A stretch of DNA of 64,000 bases from Palsa-459 sp963841965 (GCA_963841965.1 CAWJES010000010.1:186001-250000), one strand, 5' to 3'; counted from the stretch's first letter, positions 17,195 through 26,524 are shown. The notes: a model not told the origin generated them from the sequence alone. Numbers and translations: made by a program.

Positions 17195-18586
17195 ATGTAT
17201 GAGCGCCTGAGCCCGCTGGATGCTTCGTTCTTCCACATCGAGGACTCGGTCAGCCACATGCACATCGGTTCTGTCGACATCTTCGAGGGCCCGATGCCTC
17301 GGTACGAGGACCTCGTCGCGATGATCGACGGCAAGCTGCCGGGCGTCCCGCGGTTCCGCCAGGTCGTCCGCAGGGTTCCCGGAGACCTCGGCCGTCCGGT
17401 CTGGGTCGACGACCCCCACTTCAACATCGAGTACCACGTGCGCCATTCCGCACTCCCCGCCCCGGGCGGTGAGACCGAGCTGCGGCGCCTGGTCGGCAGG
17501 ATCATGTCCCAGCAGCTCGACCATGCGAAGCCGCTCTGGGAGATATGGATGGTCGACGGCCTGGAGGGCGATCGCTGGGCGCTGGCGTCCAAGACGCACC
17601 ACTGCATGGTCGACGGCGTGTCGGGCACCGAGCTCCTCGCCATGATCATGGACATCTCGCCGGACTACACGCTGCCCGAGCACCAGGAATGGCACGCCGC
17701 GCCTGCACCCTCGAGCCTCGCCCTCCTGATCGAGGCCCTCGAGGACATGGCCATCAGTCCGTACGAGCAGCTCCGGGCGGTCCGGTCGTCGCTCCGCGGC
17801 CCGCTGCAGGCCGTCGAGGTGATCGGCGAGCTGCTGCGCGGCTTCAGTCCGATCCTCGGGCTGGTGCGCGCGACGCCCACGACCTCGCTCAACGGGCCGA
17901 TCGGCCCGCATCGGCGATGGGGTTGGGCGACGACGTCGGTCGACGACATCAGGAGCATCCGCTCCCGCCTCGGCGGGACGTTCAATGACGTCGTGCTCGC
18001 CTGCATCACGAGCGGGTTCAGGGAGCTGCTGCTCTCCCGCGGCGAGTCGGCGGACAGGATCGTGCGGACGATGGTCCCCGTCTCGATCCGACCGCGCGAC
18101 GAGCGGGGCGTCGCCGTCGGCGACGGTGAGCTCTCGAACAAGATCTCTGCGATCTTCGCCGAGCTGCCCGTCCGCGAGGCGGACCCCGCCTCACGGCTGC
18201 ACCGCATCTCCGAGCAGATGGACGGGCTGAAGGACCGCAACGAGGCCATGGCCGGGGAGGCGCTGGTCTCGCTCAGCGGCTTCGCGCCGCCGCTGCTCCT
18301 CGCGCTCGGCGCGCGCGCCGCGACCAGGGGCTCGCAGCGCAACATCAACACGGTGACGACAAACGTCCCAGGGCCGCAATTCCCGCTCTATGTGCTCGGC
18401 CGCAAGATGCTCCAGGCCTTCCCCTTCGTGCCGCTCGGAGCCCAGATGCGGATCACGATCGCGATCTTCTCGTACAACGGGCAGGTGAACTTCGGTGTGA
18501 CCGCCGACTACGACTCATCGCCGGACATCGACGTGCTCTGCCGGGGCATCGAGAAGGGCGTCGCCGACCTGCTGGCGACAGCCTGA
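17195..18586 (+). CDS. Wax ester synthase / diacylglycerol acyltransferase (WS/DGAT)
   Basis: 463 residues, the usual length. The catalytic HHxxxDG motif is present as HHCMVDG at 135-141. The N-terminal MYERLSPLDASFF and the C-terminal NVPGPQFPLYVLG are family signatures. The enzyme acylates fatty alcohols or diacylglycerol with acyl-CoA to make wax esters or triacylglycerol storage lipid, acting at the inner membrane and lipid bodies. The convergent alpha/beta hydrolase downstream may act on related lipids, but this is only positional. Confidence 0.92.
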   Translation: MYERLSPLDASFFHIEDSVSHMHIGSVDIFEGPMPRYEDLVAMIDGKLPGVPRFRQVVRRVPGDLGRPVWVDDPHFNIEYHVRHSALPAPGGETELRRLVGRIMSQQLDHAKPLWEIWMVDGLEGDRWALASKTHHCMVDGVSGTELLAMIMDISPDYTLPEHQEWHAAPAPSSLALLIEALEDMAISPYEQLRAVRSSLRGPLQAVEVIGELLRGFSPILGLVRATPTTSLNGPIGPHRRWGWATTSVDDIRSIRSRLGGTFNDVVLACITSGFRELLLSRGESADRIVRTMVPVSIRPRDERGVAVGDGELSNKISAIFAELPVREADPASRLHRISEQMDGLKDRNEAMAGEALVSLSGFAPPLLLALGARAATRGSQRNINTVTTNVPGPQFPLYVLGRKMLQAFPFVPLGAQMRITIAIFSYNGQVNFGVTADYDSSPDIDVLCRGIEKGVADLLATA

Positions 18587-18607
18587 CGCAGCCTGCAGGG
18601 ACCTGCT

Positions 18608-19408
18608 TCAGCCGGCGCGGAGCTGGGCGGCGGGCGCCGGATAGAGCCGCTGCGCGAATGCCGGGGGCACGAACGGCGCCCACATGCCGAGGGGCTGGGC
18701 AAGCCTGTCGGCGACGATCCACATCGCCGCGGGATTGTGCCCGAGGCCGCAGTGGCTTCCCACGACCTCGACGCTCTCCTGGTCGATGCCACCGGCGTGG
18801 ACGCACGACTGCCACGCGACGATGCCGTCACCCTTCGAGTACACCGCGGTCAGCGGGACGTTGAGCGGCAGGCGGTCCTCCTCGGCGGGCGGCAGCTCCG
18901 AAACCGGCACGTGGCGGTGGCTGAGCCGCTCGTAGGGGCCAGAGGCGTGCGAGCCGATGGGCTCCTCTCCCCGGAACGGGCTCCCGAGCGTGATGACCTG
19001 GCGGATGTACTCAGGCATCTGGCGGCCGAGCCCGCGGGCGAACATGCCGCCCATGCTCCAGCCGACGACGCTGACCTTGCCGCCCGAGGCGTTCGCGAGC
19101 CGTTCCAGCATCCGCTCCATGCCGTCGAGGATCTCGGAGCTCGGCCCGATGTTGCGCCCGAGCTCCCAGCCGTACGCGTTGTACCCGAGGAACGAGATGT
19201 ACCGCCGGAGGATCGCGGTGGACTTGTCGTCCGCGAGGAAACCCGGCAACACCAGCACGGAGTGCCCGTCGCCGCGGGCGGCGCGTCGGAGGAACGGGCC
19301 CGAGACGAACAGTGATGCGAGCTCCGCTGCGGCTCGTCCCGGCTCCGACCAGAGCAGGGCCCACCGTGGTGCCCCGTGCTTCGTGACATCCCCCACTGCT
19401 TCGTCCAC
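18608..19408 (-). CDS. Alpha/beta hydrolase (lipase-like)
   Basis: 266 residues if started at GTG 19408, which has a GGAGG site 7 bases upstream; the frame is open much further but the upstream part is not protein-like. The nucleophile elbow is GWSMGG, with the preceding VLVLPGFLADD as oxyanion-loop strand. A catalytic Asp is probably in KGDGIV and His in GSHCGLGHN. Such enzymes are actinobacterial esterases or lipases. Convergent with the WS/DGAT gene (21-base gap). The alternative GTG one codon-pair upstream is too close to the ribosome site. Confidence 0.8.
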   Translation of the reverse strand: MDEAVGDVTKHGAPRWALLWSEPGRAAAELASLFVSGPFLRRAARGDGHSVLVLPGFLADDKSTAILRRYISFLGYNAYGWELGRNIGPSSEILDGMERMLERLANASGGKVSVVGWSMGGMFARGLGRQMPEYIRQVITLGSPFRGEEPIGSHASGPYERLSHRHVPVSELPPAEEDRLPLNVPLTAVYSKGDGIVAWQSCVHAGGIDQESVEVVGSHCGLGHNPAAMWIVADRLAQPLGMWAPFVPPAFAQRLYPAPAAQLRAG

Positions 19409-19462
19409 AGCCACCCCTCCGTGACGTAGGCACCACGTACTCGGGCGCACTGCATTTCTACT

Positions 19463-19474
19463 ACCTGACCAGGT
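19463..19474. promoter_or_regulatory. Small palindrome upstream of the hydrolase gene
   Basis: ACCTG-AC-CAGGT, flanked by a further CAGGT copy at 19480-19484. It is a possible repressor operator in the 94-base gap 19409-19502. Confidence 0.3.
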
Positions 19475-19502
19475 GGGTACAGGTGCCACCGGCGTGGCGG
19501 TC

Positions 19503-19979
19503 CTACCCGGCCTTTCGCTCCTTGAATCGCCCGAGTTCAGCGACCACAAACCGGTGGTCGTCGACCTGGGGAAGACCGGACACCGCGACCGTGCCGATAC
19601 AGCCCGTCGACGCGACCAGCAGGGGGAATGCGCCGCCGTGGGCTGCGTATCTCGACGGATCGAGGCGTGCATCCGTGTCGAAGTCCTCCCCGTCCGCGCG
19701 GAATCTGCACCCGACGTAGTACGACGAGTGCCCGTAGCGGTCGACCACGGCTGCCTTGCGCTCGAGCCAGGCGTCGTTGTCCGGTGACGAACCCGGCAGG
19801 GCACAGTGGAAGAGCCGCTGGCCGTTTCGGCGGATGGCGATGGCCACCGGCATCCCGGCCGCAAGGGCGGCCTCGCGCATCGAACAGCCGAGCTGCCACG
19901 CGTCGTCGATGCTGAAGCGACCGAAGACCAGTCGCTCCTCCTCCTCGAGGAGCGAGGCGAGCTGGATGTCGTCAGTCAC
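19503..19979 (-). CDS. UPF0303 / heme-degrading-domain family protein
   Basis: 158 residues from GTG 19979, the usual family length. The conserved pieces are AIAIRRNGQRLFH, WLERKAAVVDRYGHSS and HGGAFPL. The family belongs to the HbpS/GlcG-like fold; its biochemical role is unsettled. The GTG overlaps the stop of the upstream oxidoreductase gene by 8 bases, so it is the last gene of the minus-strand sugar-acid operon starting with the dehydratase at 23817. Confidence 0.8.
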   Translation of the reverse strand: MTDDIQLASLLEEEERLVFGRFSIDDAWQLGCSMREAALAAGMPVAIAIRRNGQRLFHCALPGSSPDNDAWLERKAAVVDRYGHSSYYVGCRFRADGEDFDTDARLDPSRYAAHGGAFPLLVASTGCIGTVAVSGLPQVDDHRFVVAELGRFKERKAG

Positions 19980-21006
19980 CACGGGGCACCGGGACAACTG
20001 CGCCGGTCTGGGCGCTGACTCTCGCCGCATCGAGGGCCGTCGCGGTCGCAACCGCGTTGCGCGGCTCGACGGGCAACGGCCCCTCCCCGCGGACCGCCCT
20101 GGCGAACGAGGGGTAGAACGCGTCCCATCGGCCACGCTGGGTGGGGACGACCTCCGTGGCGGCGCCGCGGTGGAGGTGACCCCAGGAGCCCTCGGGCTCC
20201 ACGCCCCATGCGTCCCCGAGCGACTTCGGCGTGCCGCCGGCGAGCAGCAGGTCCTCCTGGGTGTCAGCCGCGGGGAGGATGAACGTCCCCGACGTCCCCG
20301 TCACGCGGAAGCGGGGCCCCGGCGCGGACTGGCGCCAGCCGCCCGACCAGTGCGACCGCGCGCCGTTCTCGTGGGTGAACGCGACGAACACGTCGTCGTC
20401 CAGGCCGTTGTCCCGGATCGTGAACTCGGCGTAGACGCTGTCCACCGGTCCGAGCAGGAACAGGGCCTGGTCGGCGAGGTGGCTCCCGAAGTCGCGGAGC
20501 GTGCCGCCCCCTGATGGTCCGGGCCCGCGATCGGGCGCGAATCGCTCGAAGCGCGACTCGAAGCGCGTGACCTCACCGAGCCCGCCCTCGTCGACCAGCT
20601 TCTTGACGGTGAGGAAGTCCGAGTCCCAGCGACGGTTCTGATACGGGCTCAGCGCCAGTCCGCGCTGCTCGGCCAGCTGCACGGTCGCGAGCGCCGTCGG
20701 GCCGTCGAGCGCGAACGGCTTGTCGCAGACGACTGCGAGGCCGAGTTCGAGCGCCTGGTCGGTGAGCGCGGAGTGGGTGTCCGCCGGTGTCGAGATGGCG
20801 ACTGCCTCGGCGCCCGCAGCGATGAGCCCCTCCAGGGACGAGAACGTGGGCACGCCCGGCAGCTCGTCGCCCACAAGTGCTTGGCGTTCGGGCGACGAGG
20901 TGAGCACGCCCACGAGCTCGCACTCCTCCGCGGCGTGCAGCAGCGGGGCGTGGAAGTACCGGCCCCCGAATCCGTACCCGACCAAGCCGAAGCGCACTGG
21001 TTCCAT
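19972..21006 (-). CDS. Gfo/Idh/MocA family oxidoreductase
   Basis: 344 residues. N-terminal NAD(P)-binding fold with GLVGYGFGGRYFHAPLL, then the catalytic-domain signature CDKPFAL (EKP-type lysine near residue 95) and YQNRRWDSDF. These enzymes oxidise or reduce sugars, inositols or their acids. An AAGGAG site directly abuts the ATG at 21012 but is correctly spaced (6 bases) from the second ATG at 21006, so I choose 21006. The site overlaps the stop TAA of the upstream gene, showing tight operon packing. Confidence 0.88.
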   Translation of the reverse strand: MEPVRFGLVGYGFGGRYFHAPLLHAAEECELVGVLTSSPERQALVGDELPGVPTFSSLEGLIAAGAEAVAISTPADTHSALTDQALELGLAVVCDKPFALDGPTALATVQLAEQRGLALSPYQNRRWDSDFLTVKKLVDEGGLGEVTRFESRFERFAPDRGPGPSGGGTLRDFGSHLADQALFLLGPVDSVYAEFTIRDNGLDDDVFVAFTHENGARSHWSGGWRQSAPGPRFRVTGTSGTFILPAADTQEDLLLAGGTPKSLGDAWGVEPEGSWGHLHRGAATEVVPTQRGRWDAFYPSFARAVRGEGPLPVEPRNAVATATALDAARVSAQTGAVVPVPRGD

Positions 21007-21016
21007 CGTCATCTCC

Positions 21017-22030
21017 TTATGAACGTGCCTCGTTGGGATACGTCACGCCGAGCGAGGCCCTCGCGCCGTCGAGCACCTCGAGGATCGCGATCGTGTCGGC
21101 GAAGGGAAGCGAGGGGCTCTGCGCGAGCCCGGCGCGCAGGCAGCGCTCGACCTCGAGCACCTCGGGGCCGTAACCGTATCCCTGCCCCGCGAGCGGGTCG
21201 GCGACCGTGTACTGCTCGTCACCCGCGTGGACCGTCAGCCCCGTCGGCCGATACGCCTCGGGCTCGAATTCGAGCCAGCCACGGTCACCCATCACGGCCG
21301 ACCGGTTCGGCGCGATGACCGGGACCGAGCACCAGAGCTGCGCGCGCGGGATCCCGTCGTAGCACCACTCCATGTAGACCGTGTCGTCGACGCCGTTCGG
21401 AGCGAGCGTCCCCGAGGTCCGGACCTCGTCTGGCTTCCCCAGGAAGTGGTAGGCGAACGACGCCGGGTACACGCCGAGGTCGAGCAGCGCACCGCCGCCG
21501 TTGTCGATGTCGTAGAGCCGGTGCGAGGGGTCGAAGGGCACCCCGAGGCCGAACTCGAATCGGACCGCGTGCACGTCGCCGATCACACCCGCGGCGATCA
21601 GCTCCGTCGCGCGGACCACCAGCGGGTTGATCCGCATCCACATCGCCTCCATGGCGAAGACGTCCGCATCAGCGGCGGCCTCGAAGAGGCGCCTCGCGTC
21701 GTGCGCGTTGAGGGCCACCGGCTTCTCGACGAGCACGGCCTTGCCGGCATCGATCGCGAGCAGCGAATGCGCCAGGTGGTACGGGTGGGTCGTCGACACG
21801 TACACCACATCCACCTCGTCGTCGTTGACCAGCGCCTCGTAGCTCCCGTAGCTGCGCAGCGCTCGGTGGCGCAGCGCGAAGTCGGCGGCGCGATCCGCAT
21901 CGCGGGCCGCGACGGCGACGACCTCGTTGCCCGGTGTGATCCCGATGTCGTGGCCGAGCTTCTCGGCGATGCCGCCGGCTCCGAGGATCCCCCAGCGGAT
22001 CGGGCGGTCTTCAGGAAGTGGCGTGGGCAT
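21017..22030 (-). CDS. Gfo/Idh/MocA family oxidoreductase
   Basis: 337 residues. Rossmann motif ILGAGGIAEKLG at residues 15-26, conserved VEKPVALN (active-site lysine) near residue 100, and EAMWMRINPLV as in dihydrodiol or glucose-fructose oxidoreductase-like members. It is a paralogue of, but clearly different from, the next gene in the operon. Likely substrate is a sugar, sugar lactone or sugar acid, inferred from the IlvD/Edd dehydratase gene 59 bases upstream. GGAGA precedes the ATG. Confidence 0.88.
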   Translation of the reverse strand: MPTPLPEDRPIRWGILGAGGIAEKLGHDIGITPGNEVVAVAARDADRAADFALRHRALRSYGSYEALVNDDEVDVVYVSTTHPYHLAHSLLAIDAGKAVLVEKPVALNAHDARRLFEAAADADVFAMEAMWMRINPLVVRATELIAAGVIGDVHAVRFEFGLGVPFDPSHRLYDIDNGGGALLDLGVYPASFAYHFLGKPDEVRTSGTLAPNGVDDTVYMEWCYDGIPRAQLWCSVPVIAPNRSAVMGDRGWLEFEPEAYRPTGLTVHAGDEQYTVADPLAGQGYGYGPEVLEVERCLRAGLAQSPSLPFADTIAILEVLDGARASLGVTYPNEARS

Positions 22031-22089
22031 CGATCAGTCTCCGTTCATCGTGACGGTGCAGAGGGTAGGCGACTCGGTGAGTGGGCGAC

Positions 22090-23817
22090 TCAGTGGGACT
22101 CACGGGAGACCTCGGATCCGCTCGATCCGACGAGGAAGTCGAGGTCTGCGCCCGTGTCCGCCTGCTGGACGGTGTCGACGTAGAGCCGTTCCCATCCCCG
22201 CTCGGGTCGCGCGTAGGCATCGACCGTGGCGGCGCTCGGGACGCGCGACGCCAGCTCGGCGGCATCGAGGTCGACATCGATGCGTCGGGCTGGGACGTCG
22301 AGGATGACGATGTCCCCCGTGCGGATGAGCGAGAGCGGTCCGCCTGCCGCGGACTCGGGAGCGACGTGCAGCACGACGGTGCCGTAGGCGGTCCCGCTCA
22401 TCCGCCCGTCACAGACTCGCACCATGTCGCGGACGCCCGCCTGCAGGAGCTTCGTCGGCAGCGGCATGTTCGCGACCTCGGGCATGCCCGGATACCCCCT
22501 GGGCCCGCAACCACGAAGCACCAGCACGCAGTCCTCGTCGACATCGAGCGCGGGGTCATCGATGCGACGGTGCATGTCCTCGATCGAGTCGAACACGACC
22601 GCACGTCCGCGGTGGACGAGGAGCCGCTCGGATGCCGCCGCAGGCTTGATGACGGCCCCGGACGGGGCCAGGTTGCCGTGGAGCGCGGCGATCCCCGCGT
22701 GCTCGAGCAGGGGCGCCGATCGGCTCCGGATCACCTCGGGATCCCAGATCCTGGCGTCCCCCACGTGCTCGACGAGCGGGCGGCCCGTCACCGTGAGTGC
22801 GGTCGGATCGAGCAGGTCGAGGACCTCTCGCAGGACCGCACGGAGTCCGCCGGCGCGGAAGAGGTCGTCCATGAGGAAGCGACCGGCCGGCTGGAGGTCC
22901 ACGAGGAGCGGCACGTCCGATCCCGTCCGGTCGAAGTCGTCGAGGTTGAGGGGCACCCCCAGCCGACCCGCGATCGCGAGGAGGTGCACCACCGCGTTCG
23001 TGGAGCCGCCGATCGCCGCGAGCGCGACGATCGCGTTGCGGAAGGATCCACCGGTCATGAGGCGGCGCGGCGTGCGCTGCTCGGCGACCATCTCCACAGC
23101 CAGACGGCCCGTCTCGTGTGCACCGGCGAGGAGCCTGCTGTCGGCCGCCGGCGTGCCGGCGAGCCCGGGCAGGACCATGCCCAGCGCCTCTGCGAGCAGT
23201 CCCATCGTCGACGCGGTGCCCATGGTGTTGCAGTGCCCGCGGCTGCGGATCATGGACGACTCGCTCGTCGCGAACTCGGCGTCGGACAAGGTCCCTGCGC
23301 GGACCTCCTCGGAGAGCCGCCACACATCGGTCCCGCACCCGAGCGGTCTGCCCTGGAAGGTCCCGGTGAGCATGGGGCCGCCGGGCACCACGACGGCCGG
23401 TATGTCGACCGAGGCGGCGGCCATCAGCAGGGCGGGGATGGTCTTGTCGCAGCCGCCGAGCAGCACGAGGCCGTCGATCGGGTTCGCGCGGAACATCTCC
23501 TCGGCCGCCATCGCGGCCATGTTGCGCCAGAGCATCGCCGTGGGCCGGACCAGCGTCTCGCCGAGCGACACGACCGGCAGGTTGAGCGGGATGCCGCCCG
23601 CCTCGTAGACGCCCTGCTTGACGCTGTCAGCGACCTCATCGAGATGCGTGTTGCAGGGAGTGAGGTCCGAGGCGGTGTTCGCGATCGCGATGTGCGGTCG
23701 GCCGTCGAACGCGGAGGGAGGCAGCCCGCGGCGCATCCAGGCCCGATGGATGTAGGCGTTGCGGTCGTCACCCCCGTACCACTGCGCGCTTCGCTGCAAC
23801 CGAGAGTGCTCTGCCAC
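22090..23817 (-). CDS. IlvD/Edd-family sugar-acid dehydratase
   Basis: 575 residues from GTG 23817. Three iron-sulfur cysteines are visible in LTPCNTH, GGCDKT and RGHCNTMGTASTM. That last form, rather than the GSCxGMYTANTM of IlvD, is typical of sugar-acid dehydratases such as arabonate, xylonate or related enzymes. It removes water from an aldonic acid to give a 2-keto-3-deoxy acid. It is first gene of a minus-strand operon and divergent from FAH, zinc dehydrogenase and SDR genes that could process the product. True IlvD (branched-chain amino-acid synthesis) is less likely. The GTG lies 8 bases after TATCTT. Confidence 0.85.
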   Translation of the reverse strand: MAEHSRLQRSAQWYGGDDRNAYIHRAWMRRGLPPSAFDGRPHIAIANTASDLTPCNTHLDEVADSVKQGVYEAGGIPLNLPVVSLGETLVRPTAMLWRNMAAMAAEEMFRANPIDGLVLLGGCDKTIPALLMAAASVDIPAVVVPGGPMLTGTFQGRPLGCGTDVWRLSEEVRAGTLSDAEFATSESSMIRSRGHCNTMGTASTMGLLAEALGMVLPGLAGTPAADSRLLAGAHETGRLAVEMVAEQRTPRRLMTGGSFRNAIVALAAIGGSTNAVVHLLAIAGRLGVPLNLDDFDRTGSDVPLLVDLQPAGRFLMDDLFRAGGLRAVLREVLDLLDPTALTVTGRPLVEHVGDARIWDPEVIRSRSAPLLEHAGIAALHGNLAPSGAVIKPAAASERLLVHRGRAVVFDSIEDMHRRIDDPALDVDEDCVLVLRGCGPRGYPGMPEVANMPLPTKLLQAGVRDMVRVCDGRMSGTAYGTVVLHVAPESAAGGPLSLIRTGDIVILDVPARRIDVDLDAAELASRVPSAATVDAYARPERGWERLYVDTVQQADTGADLDFLVGSSGSEVSRESH

Positions 23818-23825
23818 TTGGACGA

Positions 23826-23831
23826 AAGATA
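23826..23831 (-). promoter_or_regulatory. Candidate -10 element (TATCTT) of the dehydratase operon
   Basis: Minus strand, 8 bases before GTG 23817, within the 74-base divergent region to the FAH gene. Confidence 0.45.
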
Positions 23832-23891
23832 GCCTGAGCGCGGGCAGCCTCCTGCTGGCCCCCCAACCAACCACCGAGACCGGAGCACGCC

Positions 23892-24752
23892 ATGCACCTC
23901 ATGCGGATCGGCGCGGCCGGCTCCGAGAAGCCGGTCGTCAGGATCGACGACAAGACCTACGTGGACGTGAGTGACGTGGTCGGCGACTTCGACGAGCACT
24001 TCTTCGCGACCGGTCTCGAGGCCCTCGCAGCGGTCGTCGATTCGAGGGTCACCTCTGGCGACCTGCGCCGGTTCGCCGGTGAGCGGGTCGGCGCGCCCTT
24101 CGCCCGGCCCCACCAGATCCTCTGCATCGGGCTGAACTACCGGGACCACGCCGCCGAGACCGGCCAGGTGGTGCCCGACGAGCCCATCCTCTTCACCAAG
24201 TCGCCCAACACGCTCATCGGGCCGAACGATGAGGTCCGCCTGCCCAGAGGCTCGACCAAGGCCGACTGGGAGGTCGAGCTCGGCGTCGTGATCGCCAGTC
24301 GCTCGAGCTACCTCGAGAACGAGGACGAGGCGAGGGCCGCGATCGCGGGCTACGTGCTCGTCAACGACGTCAGCGAGCGCGCCTTCCAGTTGGAGCGCAG
24401 CGGGCAGTGGTCCAAGGGCAAGTCAGCCGAGACATTCAACCCCGCAGGGCCCTGGCTCGCCACCCCAGACGAGATTCCCGACGTGCTCGACCTCTCGATG
24501 CGGCTCGATGTCAATGGCGTGCGCAGACAGACTGGGTCCACCGCGACGATGGTCTTCAATCCGTACTTCCTCGTCCAGTACCTCAGCCAGTTCCTCGTGC
24601 TCGAGCCCGGCGACCTCATCAACACCGGCACCCCCCCGGGAGTCGGCATGGGATTCGATCCGCCCGTGTGGCTGCAGGCCGGCGACGTCATGGACCTCTC
24701 CATCGACGGGCTCGGGGCGCAGCGCTCCGTGGTCATCGCACCGCGCCCGTGA
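23892..24752 (+). CDS. Fumarylacetoacetate hydrolase (FAH) family protein
   Basis: 286 residues. Family core: CIGLNYRDHAAETG, the metal-binding acid DWEVELGVVI, and NTGTPPGVGMG. FAH-family hydrolases cleave carbon-carbon bonds of diketo acids. In the non-phosphorylative fucose or rhamnose pathway the member cleaves a 2,4-diketo-3-deoxy acid to pyruvate and a hydroxy acid, which fits the dehydratase and dehydrogenases next to it. A GGAG site lies 6 bases before the ATG at 23892 (an ATG at 23901 is possible). The stop overlaps the next start (GTGA). Confidence 0.88.
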   Translation: MHLMRIGAAGSEKPVVRIDDKTYVDVSDVVGDFDEHFFATGLEALAAVVDSRVTSGDLRRFAGERVGAPFARPHQILCIGLNYRDHAAETGQVVPDEPILFTKSPNTLIGPNDEVRLPRGSTKADWEVELGVVIASRSSYLENEDEARAAIAGYVLVNDVSERAFQLERSGQWSKGKSAETFNPAGPWLATPDEIPDVLDLSMRLDVNGVRRQTGSTATMVFNPYFLVQYLSQFLVLEPGDLINTGTPPGVGMGFDPPVWLQAGDVMDLSIDGLGAQRSVVIAPRP

Positions 24753-25762
24753 GGGCCTTCGTCCTGACTGCACCGCGCCAGGGCGCGGTCGAGGACGTGC
24801 CGCCGCCCGCCGCCTTCGCAGGCGAGGTCGTCGTCGACGTCCATCGCGTCGGGGTCTGCGGCACCGATGTCGAGTTCTTCACCGGGGAGATGGCCTACCT
24901 CCACCACGGGCATGCCCGTTTCCCGATCCAGCTCGGCCACGAGTGGTGCGGGGTCGTGAGCGAGGTCGGCCCCGGGGTCGACGACGCCTGGATCGGGCGC
25001 CGCGTCACCGGCGACACGATGATCGGATGCGGCGACTGCGACCGCTGCCGCTCGGGACGCCACAACGTCTGCGAGGCACGGTTCGAGATCGGCATCCGGG
25101 GAGGCTTCCCTGGCGCGCTCGCCGAGCAGTTCGCAGTCCCCGCGTCGGCACTCCTCGCGCTGCCCGACGAGGTGGACGACACCGCGGGCGCGATGGTCGA
25201 GCCGGGAGGCAATGCCCTGCGATCGGTGTGGGCCGCGTCCCTCGCCGCCGGTGATCGCGTCCTCGTGCTCGGCACGGGATCCATCGGCCTGCTGGTCGCC
25301 GAGTTCGCGAGGGCACAGGGCGCAGAGGTCCACCTCCTCGGACGCTCCGAGCGAGACCTGGGCTTTGCGAGATCGTTGGGATTCGCTGGCGCATGGCTCG
25401 CCCACGATCTCCCAGCGATGCCATGGGATGCCGTGATCGACGCGTCCAACGCGCCATCCCTGCCCGCCCTGGCGCTCGACCTCGTCGAGCCGGGAAGGCG
25501 CGTCGTCTACGTCGGCCTCGCGAGCACGCCGAGCCTCATCGACACGAGGACCCTCGCGCTCAAGGACGTGACCGCCGTTGGCATCCTCGCGGCGTCACAG
25601 GGTCTCTCTGGGACCATCGAAAGCTATGCGGATAGCAGCGTCGATCCACGGCCGTTGGTAGCCGCAACGGTCGGACTCGAGTGCGCCGGCGAGGTGCTCG
25701 CGGGTTGGCGGCCCACGAATGCCGGTCCGGGTCCCAAGATGCACATCGACCCGCGATCATGA
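24749..25762 (+). CDS. Zinc-dependent alcohol/sugar dehydrogenase (MDR)
   Basis: 337 residues, GTG start overlapping the FAH stop. Catalytic zinc ligands Cys in GVCGTD and His-Glu in LGHEWCG; the structural zinc cluster is CGDCDRCRSGRHNVC. The cofactor-binding motif is VLGTGSIG. It belongs to the threonine/sorbitol/galactitol dehydrogenase branch and probably oxidises a sugar or sugar-derived alcohol in the same pathway as its neighbours. Second gene of the plus-strand operon FAH-MDR-SDR. Confidence 0.9.
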   Translation: MRAFVLTAPRQGAVEDVPPPAAFAGEVVVDVHRVGVCGTDVEFFTGEMAYLHHGHARFPIQLGHEWCGVVSEVGPGVDDAWIGRRVTGDTMIGCGDCDRCRSGRHNVCEARFEIGIRGGFPGALAEQFAVPASALLALPDEVDDTAGAMVEPGGNALRSVWAASLAAGDRVLVLGTGSIGLLVAEFARAQGAEVHLLGRSERDLGFARSLGFAGAWLAHDLPAMPWDAVIDASNAPSLPALALDLVEPGRRVVYVGLASTPSLIDTRTLALKDVTAVGILAASQGLSGTIESYADSSVDPRPLVAATVGLECAGEVLAGWRPTNAGPGPKMHIDPRS

Positions 25763-25772
25763 AGGGGCTCCA

Positions 25773-26519
25773 ATGAACGATTTCGACGGCCTCTCGGCGG
25801 TCATCACCGGCGGTGCCAGCGGCATCGGCGCGGCCACGGCGGCGCTCCTCGCGAGTCGCGGCGCGCGTGTGGGCGTCCTCGACCGATCGTACGTGGAGGT
25901 CGAGCAGACCGAGCTACTGCAGGTCCCGTGCGACGTCGCAGACGGCGCTTCCTGCACGGCCGCCGTCGAGGCGGCAGCGGCCGTGCTCGGCGGGATCGAC
26001 ATCCTCGTCAACAACGCCGGGATCGGTGCCGTCGGGGACATCGCGGCGAACGATGACGACGAGTGGATGCGCGTGCTCAGCGTCAACGTGGTCGGCATCG
26101 CGCGCATCACCCGCGCTGCGCTCCCCTTCCTCCGGAAGTCCGCGCACCCGGCGATCGTCAACACCTGCTCGGTCGTGGCCACCGTGGGCGTGCCGCAGCG
26201 GGCGCTGTACGCGGCATCCAAGGGTGCGGTCCATGCGCTCACGCTGGCGATGGCGGCCGACCATGTTCGAGAGGGCATCCGCGTCAACGGCGTCACCCCT
26301 GGGACCGCAGACACGCCCTGGGTCGGGAGGCTTCTCGGGCAGGCGGACGATCCCGAGGCTGCGGCAGCTGCGCTTCGCGCCCGCCAGCCGATGGGCCGAC
26401 TTGTCTCGGCCGATGAGGTTGCCCACGCCGTCGCCTACCTCGCGAGTCCCCTGTCAGGTTCGACGACGGGGACCATGCTTGCGGTCGACGGCGGCATGTC
26501 AGGCGTTCGGATCGGCTGA
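25773..26519 (+). CDS. Short-chain dehydrogenase/reductase (SDR)
   Basis: 248 residues. Classical SDR motifs: TGGASGIGAA (cofactor binding), NNAG, catalytic Ser in NTCSVV and YAASK (Tyr/Lys). By context it could be the 2-keto-3-deoxy-L-fuconate (or rhamnonate) 4-dehydrogenase that feeds the FAH hydrolase; this is inference. GAAGGGG precedes the ATG, 10 bases after the MDR stop. It is last gene in the operon and convergent with the ABC importer operon. Confidence 0.9.
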   Translation: MNDFDGLSAVITGGASGIGAATAALLASRGARVGVLDRSYVEVEQTELLQVPCDVADGASCTAAVEAAAAVLGGIDILVNNAGIGAVGDIAANDDDEWMRVLSVNVVGIARITRAALPFLRKSAHPAIVNTCSVVATVGVPQRALYAASKGAVHALTLAMAADHVREGIRVNGVTPGTADTPWVGRLLGQADDPEAAAAALRARQPMGRLVSADEVAHAVAYLASPLSGSTTGTMLAVDGGMSGVRIG

Positions 26520-26524
26520 CGGAG

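Noticed and set aside
15200..17911. 903-codon minus-strand ORF
   Set aside because: Spans two well-supported plus-strand genes and a terminator; composition is typical of an antisense frame in high-GC DNA.
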